NCBI GenBank assembly: GCA_963755155.1
Contig: CAVWIV010000017.1
Location: 1-64,000, forward strand
Source: PALSA-612 sp963755155
Lineage (GTDB): Bacteria; Actinomycetota; Thermoleophilia; Gaiellales; Gaiellaceae
DNA: 64,000 nucleotides
Direction: 5' to 3'
In this document: positions 63,347 to 64,000 of the stretch, one piece after another
Position numbering within the stretch: position 1 is the first letter of the stretch
Layout of the letters: each line of letters opens with the position of its first letter
Made by a program: the position numbers and the translations under genes
The notes under the pieces: model-generated
The model's input: only the letters and a program-made list of their open reading frames with translations
Databases searched by the model: none
What the model was told of the DNA's origin: nothing

Positions 63347-64000
63347 GCACGCTGGGCCCCGCGGAGATCTTCGACCTCGGCTACCAGCCCTACGAGGGCG
63401 AGCGGAGAGGACGCTGGTCGCGGCGGCGCGCCATCTGGAAGGACGGCATTCGCACGTCGCTGGGGCTCGGGCGCGGCACGGCAGCGAAGATCGCGCCCCT
63501 GGCTGCTGATCGGGCTCGCGCTCGTGCCGATGGTCGTCTTCGTCGTGCTCGCGGCGTTCCTCGGGTCGGTGCCGACGAGCGAGGATGACTTCGACCTCCC
63601 GTCGTATGCCGAGTACTTCGACTACGCCATGCTGCCCCTCGGGTTGTTCGCGGCCGTCGTGGCGCCGCTCCTGCTCTGTCCCGACCGCCGCGACGGCGTG
63701 CTCTCCTTGTACGCCGCGCGGCCGATAACGCCGCGCGACTACATCGGCTCGCGCTGGGCGGCGTTCTTCACCGTCGCCGTCCTCGTCGTCGTCGTGCCCG
63801 AGCTGGTGCTGTTCATCTGGAACGCGCTCGACGCACACGACATCGGCGCGTGGTTCGAGGACAACTGGGACACGGCGCCGCGGTTCCTCGCTGCCGGGAT
63901 CGCCGTCGCCGCCGTGTACACGACGCTCACGCTGTTCATCGCGTCGTTCACGGCGCGCCGCGCGTACGCGACGATCGCCACGCTGGCCGTCCTCTTCATC
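63343..64000 (+). CDS. ABC-2 type permease subunit (partial, frameshifted)
   Basis: Starts at GTG 63343 overlapping the ATPase stop. A conserved N-terminus (LGPAEIFDLGYQPYEGERRGR, then RRRAIWKDGIRTSLGLGRG) leads to membrane helices after a one-base insertion in CCCC at 63495-63498: WLLIGLALVPMVVFVVLAAFL, MLPLGLFAAVVAPLLL, then CPDRRDGVLSLYAARPITPRDYIGSRWAAFF and further helices. The pattern fits ABC-2 permeases with DGVLSLYAARP as a cytoplasmic coupling region. The gene runs off the window end. Confidence 0.85.

Noticed and set aside
62372..63838. Long upstream part of the minus-strand frame that contains the methyltransferase
   Set aside because: It runs antisense to the ABC ATPase and permease genes and has no domain; only the part after 62371 is protein-like.

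Overview
High-GC actinobacterial chromosome segment, most likely class Thermoleophilia (Gaiellales or Solirubrobacterales-like). This rests on very high GC, frequent GTG starts, several class III cyclase/STAND ATPase regulators, a 2-oxoglutarate dehydrogenase E1 without the E2-like fusion seen in mycobacteria, and the order maf-mreBCD-mrdA-rodA ... rng ... rplU-rpmA-obg-nadD-rsfS. The lineage is inferred from style and gene order, not from a marker search.

Layout. 0-6 kb: tail of a ThDP enzyme, a hemolysin III gene broken by three indels, an HtrA-like protease, an HxlR regulator, lon, an unknown CxxC protein and a secreted NHL protein. 6-10.3 kb: a two-gene operon of a LuxR-type STAND ATPase and a ferredoxin-nucleotidyl cyclase fusion, followed by a tRNA-like gene with unusual features and a hairpin-rich trailer. 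10.7-17 kb: accessory genes (DUF6508, a TetR/MDR reductase divergent pair with operator palindromes, a VOC protein, a solute-binding protein, DUF2237, sulfotransferase, YdcF, small basic proteins). 17-25 kb: a minus-strand string PD40/RTX protein - hyuA - hyuB - two small membrane proteins - sucA. 25.5-30.7 kb: a tight minus-strand run pgl - thiI - secreted protein - response regulator - histidine kinase - polysaccharide deacetylase. 32-39 kb: tRNA-Ala(GGC), rsfS, nadD, obg, rpmA, rplU and an RNase E/G with basic arms at both ends. 39.5-48.5 kb: cell-shape operon (rodA, mrdA, mreD, mreC, mreB, maf) with ndk upstream. 48.5-56.7 kb: cyclase/STAND regulator, folC, rsgA, hydrolase, valS. 56.7-62.4 kb: a phased operator array, isocitrate lyase, a GntR regulator, a zinc-ribbon cyclase/ATPase, a DUF4242 protein and a methyltransferase. 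62.4-64 kb: an ABC exporter cut by the window end.

About sixteen single-gene frameshifts are spread over the window, including in valS, ndk, folC, rsgA and rng. They are best read as consensus indel errors in a long-read or metagenome assembly, so split ORFs are joined here. The most unusual biology is the 9.6-10.6 kb stretch: a [3Fe-4S]-ferredoxin fused to a cyclase and coupled to a STAND regulator, then a type II tRNA-like gene whose 3' trailer carries a 14-nt perfect complement of its anticodon arm. The helically phased operator array before isocitrate lyase is also notable.
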